Shown here in pieces: positions 61,468-64,000 of a stretch of 64,000 nt of DNA. Within the stretch, counting starts at the first letter, position 1. Each line of letters begins with the position of its first letter. The stretch spans positions 1 to 64,000 of the forward strand of contig CAZWBE010000002.1 of NCBI GenBank assembly GCA_964632205.1. The letters run 5' to 3'. The notes below the pieces were generated by a model. The model saw only the letters and a list, made by a program, of their open reading frames with translations, searched no databases and had not been told where the DNA came from. The position numbers and the translations under genes were made by a program. Source of the DNA: CALLVF01 sp964632205 (GTDB lineage: Bacteria; Patescibacteriota; Microgenomatia; UBA1406; GWC2-37-13).

Positions 61468-61744
61468 TGAGGTGATATTAGCGCCAGTTTTAACAGAAAA
61501 GGTTACCAATCTAACTAAGAATAAAGTATATGTTTTTAAAGTAAATAAAGCAGCTAATAAATTTCAGGTAAAAGAGGTGTTGGAAAAAATTTATCGAATA
61601 AAGGTAGGCAAAATTAGAATGCAAATTCGTAAAGGAAAGAATAAGAGAGTGGGTAAAAGGCGTTTATCTAAAAAGCTACCCGATGAAAAAATTGCTTATG
61701 TTTCAGTGATTGAGGGGAAAATAGATCTTTTTCCTCAAAGTTAA
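61457..61744 (+). CDS. rplW: 50S ribosomal protein L23
   Basis: The 95-residue protein has PVLTEKVTNLTKNKVYVFKV and KVGKIRMQIRKGKNKRVGKR, the L23 pattern. It forms part of the exit-site docking platform for trigger factor and SRP. The start codon lies inside rplD by 11 bp. Confidence 0.95.
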   Translation: MKINEVILAPVLTEKVTNLTKNKVYVFKVNKAANKFQVKEVLEKIYRIKVGKIRMQIRKGKNKRVGKRRLSKKLPDEKIAYVSVIEGKIDLFPQS

Positions 61745-61758
61745 CCGATTTTTAATAT

Positions 61759-62532
61759 ATGAGTAAACAAGAGAAAGGGAAAAATTTTAAACCAGAAAAA
61801 AGCTTGATAAAGATGTTAAAAAAACACGCTGGTAGAGATGCGAGTGGTTCAATTTCTGTTCGCCATCGAGGAGCAAGGCAAAAAAGATACTATCGTCTTA
61901 TTGATTTCAAAAGAGATAAAAAAGATATTAAAGCCAAAGTATTAAGGATTGAAAAAGATCCTAATCGTAATGCTTATATTGCCCTTGTTCAATATGAAGA
62001 CGGAGAATTGAGATATATTCTTCAACCGGTGGGTTTAAAGGAGGGAGATACAATCATAGCGGGAGAGGAAGTTGAAATAAAACCAGGAAACGCCTTGCCG
62101 TTAAAGAATATTCCTATTGGAATTACCATTCACAATATTGAGTTATATCCGGGAAAAGGAGGTCAAGTTGCTAGAGGTGCGGGAACATCAGCTTCTGTTT
62201 TGGCGAAAGAAGATAAATATGTTCACCTTAAACTTCCTTCAGGAGAAGTAAGGAAATTTTTAGGAGAATGTTACGCCACCGTTGGTCAGGTAGGTAATAT
62301 TGATCATAAAGAAGAAATAATCGGCAAGGCGGGAAGAAAAATTCTCATGGGAATTCGTCCAACCGTCCGGGGAACGGCTCAAAATCCTCGTAGTCATCCT
62401 CATGGAGGTGGAGAGGGAAGAAGCGGGGAAGGTATGCACCCGAAGACTCCCTGGGGAAAAAAGGCTCGGGGGGTTAAAACAAGAAAGAAAAATAAATGGA
62501 GTGATAAATTAATAATAAAAAAAAGAAAATAA
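61759..62532 (+). CDS. rplB: 50S ribosomal protein L2
   Basis: The 257-residue protein has the L2 core (GRDASGSISVRHRGARQKRYYRLIDF region; GGQVARGAGTSASVLAKED; RPTVRGTAQNPRSHPHGGGEGR; TPWGKKARGVKTRKKNKWSDK). It is slightly shorter than usual, with a short N-terminus. The next gene is rplV, 29 bp downstream; rpsS (S19), which nearly always follows L2, is missing. Confidence 0.97.
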   Translation: MSKQEKGKNFKPEKSLIKMLKKHAGRDASGSISVRHRGARQKRYYRLIDFKRDKKDIKAKVLRIEKDPNRNAYIALVQYEDGELRYILQPVGLKEGDTIIAGEEVEIKPGNALPLKNIPIGITIHNIELYPGKGGQVARGAGTSASVLAKEDKYVHLKLPSGEVRKFLGECYATVGQVGNIDHKEEIIGKAGRKILMGIRPTVRGTAQNPRSHPHGGGEGRSGEGMHPKTPWGKKARGVKTRKKNKWSDKLIIKKRK

Positions 62533-62561
62533 AATTATTTAATAATTTTTTTAATTTAAGA

Positions 62562-62960
62562 ATGGAAAGTCGAACTTATATTAAAAATATCAGAATTTCA
62601 CCGAAAAAACTGCGATTTTTATTACCAGAGATTAAGAAAATGAAACCAGTTGAAGCACTTGATTACTTATTTTACACTCCTAAAAAAACAGCAAAAATTT
62701 TTTATAAAGCAATTAAGTCAGCTTTAAATAACGCTAAAAATGTTTTGAAAACTGATGAAGGTTTTTTAAAATTTAAACTTTTGACGGTTGAAGAGGGATC
62801 AAGATTGAAGCGTTATCGTCCTGGAGGCAGAGGGACGGTTAAGCCCATCGTTAAAAGGATGGCCCATATAAGAATCATTCTTGAAATGGAAAATAAAGAT
62901 AAAAATCAAAATTCTAAATCCGAAAGAAGAGAAAAATCTAAGTTACCAAAAATTCAATAG
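62562..62960 (+). CDS. rplV: 50S ribosomal protein L22
   Basis: The 132-residue protein has the L22 pattern (NIRISPKKLRFLLPEIKKMK; ALNNAKNVLKTDEGF; GSRLKRYRPGGRGTVKPIVKRMAHIRIILEM). It ends in a lysine/asparagine-rich tail of about 20 residues encoded by an A-rich tract like the micro-repeats elsewhere in the window. L22 lines the exit tunnel. Confidence 0.95.
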   Translation: MESRTYIKNIRISPKKLRFLLPEIKKMKPVEALDYLFYTPKKTAKIFYKAIKSALNNAKNVLKTDEGFLKFKLLTVEEGSRLKRYRPGGRGTVKPIVKRMAHIRIILEMENKDKNQNSKSERREKSKLPKIQ

Positions 62961-63042
62961 CTGAAAAGTTTTACTGGTTGAGTTTTAGAAATTTAGAGAT
63001 TTTTCTTGATTTTAAGTTAAGGATTTTAAATTTGTTAAAAAT

Positions 63043-63690
63043 ATGGGACAGAAAGTTCATCCAAAAGGATTTCGATTGGGGATCTTATATAATTGGAGTT
63101 CTCGATGGTTTTTTTCTAATAAAAAAACTTATAGAGAAAAATTACATTCAGATATTAATATTCGCAAGATACTAATGGAGAAATTAAGCTTTGCCGCCGT
63201 AACTCAAATAGATATTGAGCGGGCGATTAATAAGATTATGGTAATTATTTATTCAGTGAAACCAGGGATGATTATTGGTCGAGGTGGTAAAGGCTTAGAA
63301 GAAGTAAAAAAATATATTTCTTCTTGTTTAGAAGTTAAAAATAAGGTTAAAAAACATAAAGAATTGAAAGTTGACTTAAAAATAGAACCAATTAAAAAAC
63401 CATATCTTAGTGCCTATTATGTCGCTCAATCAATTGCAGAGAAATTAGTAAGAAATTTTCCTCACCGGGCAGTAGTCCATAATATGATGGAGAGAGTAAT
63501 GGAAGCAGGAGCGAAAGGGGTAAAAATTCAACTAGGAGGAAGGATTGCCGGAGCGGAAATTTCAAGAAGAGAAAAATATTTTCAGGGAACGGTCCCGACA
63601 TCAACGATAAGAGCCGACATTGATTTTGCTAAATTTCCCGCCTTGACTAAGTCTGGTTATGTGGGAGTTAAAGTGTGGATATGTAAATAA
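63043..63690 (+). CDS. rpsC: 30S ribosomal protein S3
   Basis: The 215-residue protein has MGQKVHPKGFRLGILYNWSS, the KH-domain GRGGKGLEEV, YVAQSIAEKLVRNFPHRAV and the C-terminal GRIAGAEISRREKYFQGTVP. It forms part of the mRNA entry channel. It follows rplV after 82 bp that contain no gene. Confidence 0.97.
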   Translation: MGQKVHPKGFRLGILYNWSSRWFFSNKKTYREKLHSDINIRKILMEKLSFAAVTQIDIERAINKIMVIIYSVKPGMIIGRGGKGLEEVKKYISSCLEVKNKVKKHKELKVDLKIEPIKKPYLSAYYVAQSIAEKLVRNFPHRAVVHNMMERVMEAGAKGVKIQLGGRIAGAEISRREKYFQGTVPTSTIRADIDFAKFPALTKSGYVGVKVWICK

Positions 63691-63715
63691 AAATTAATAG
63701 AAAAAGGAGCAAAAC

Positions 63716-64000
63716 ATGTTAGTGCCAAAAAGACAAAAATATCGGAAGCAATTCAGAGGAAGGTGGAGAAAAATAGCGATAAAAGGAGAAAAGCTAACTT
63801 TTGGCAGTTTCGGATTAAAGAGTCTTGATCCTGGTTGGATAAAAGATCGTCAAGTAGAAGCGGCCCGGGTTATATTGGCACGAGCAACAAGAAAAGCAGG
63901 AAAGTTTTGGATTCGTATTTTTCCTGATAAACCATATAGTAAAAAACCACCCGAGGTCACTATGGGCGCAGGAAAAGGAGATATTGCTTTTTTTGTGGCT
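63716..64000 (+). CDS. rplP: 50S ribosomal protein L16 (cut by window end)
   Basis: The 95 codons present encode MLVPKRQKYRKQFRGRW and continue to the conserved DKPYSKKPPEVTMGAGKGD region. The reading frame runs off the window end. An AAAGGAG Shine-Dalgarno lies 8 nt before the ATG at 63716. L16 contacts A-site tRNA in the 50S subunit. Confidence 0.96.
   Translation, partial: MLVPKRQKYRKQFRGRWRKIAIKGEKLTFGSFGLKSLDPGWIKDRQVEAARVILARATRKAGKFWIRIFPDKPYSKKPPEVTMGAGKGDIAFFVA

Noticed and set aside
62978..63175. Open plus-strand frame between rplV and rpsC
   Set aside because: It overlaps most of the 5' end of rpsC in a different frame, has no ribosomal-protein resemblance and is not S19.
1..64000. 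Recoding of TGA as Gly or Trp, as in Gracilibacteria-like lineages
   Set aside because: TGA ends several genes cleanly (at 4319, 32843 and 47082) and tryptophan is encoded by TGG.
1..64000. CRISPR arrays, transposases, integrases, rRNA, tmRNA
   Set aside because: I see no regularly spaced direct repeats, no recombinase motifs and no conserved rRNA or tmRNA blocks anywhere in the window.

Overview
The window looks like chromosome of a Patescibacteria (Candidate Phyla Radiation) bacterium, probably close to Microgenomates; that placement is inference. The DNA is AT-rich, genes are packed with 4-20 bp overlaps, and conserved proteins are reduced: IF-2 without its N-domain, DnaJ without a zinc finger, AspRS that seems to lack the GAD insert, short HrcA. 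Several membrane or orphan families typical of this group are present (DUF4012, DUF4446, DUF3048, DUF5679, PEGA). TGA is used as a stop, so the code is standard.

Region 1 (1-2.4 kb) begins with the 3' end of a tRNA. A very AT-rich segment follows with a zinc-ribbon RDD membrane protein, a zinc-ribbon M48 protease and a small unknown ORF. A near-perfect 25-bp direct repeat flanks it (31-55 and 2076-2100), as expected of a small integrated element. Region 2 (2.4-6.5 kb) is a compact [NiFe] hydrogenase locus: a plus-strand maturation operon (HypC-like protein, EamA transporter, a two-part protein ending in a HypC-like domain, maturation protease) converges on a minus-strand operon of small and large subunits. 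No diaphorase subunits and no HypA/B/D/E/F are present.

Region 3 (6.7-36.5 kb) is mostly housekeeping: DacA, AspRS, RecJ, RmuC, a degenerate DHH protein, IF-2, NusA, L25, DUF4012, ThpR, SecD/SecF, CCA-adding enzyme, then hrcA-grpE-dnaK-dnaJ behind a recognisable CIRCE operator, an EpmA-type lysyltransferase next to its substrate EF-P, a RodZ-like protein and RadA. Region 4 (36.6-54.2 kb) holds ArgS, DUF763, a PEGA/SH3 protein and a cell-surface polysaccharide set (GT2-GtrA, UDP-xylose synthase, UDP-glucose dehydrogenase, RfbD, RfbB, WecA/TagO-like transferase, GT39, membrane GT2), with MiaB, RNase HI and tRNA-Gln(CTG). Region 5 (54.4-64 kb) has a UvrD-like helicase fused to an Fe-S nuclease domain, then tuf-rpsJ and the S10 ribosomal operon. 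That operon lacks rpsS (S19) between L2 and L22.

Two regulatory patterns stand out. First, many genes have a -10 box (often extended TGnTAnAAT) only 6-7 nt before the start codon, which predicts leaderless mRNAs across the window. Second, a strong promoter between rpsJ and rplC drives a short leader with a terminator hairpin and a mutually exclusive antiterminator stem, a candidate ribosomal-protein attenuator. There is no CRISPR array, transposase or rRNA.
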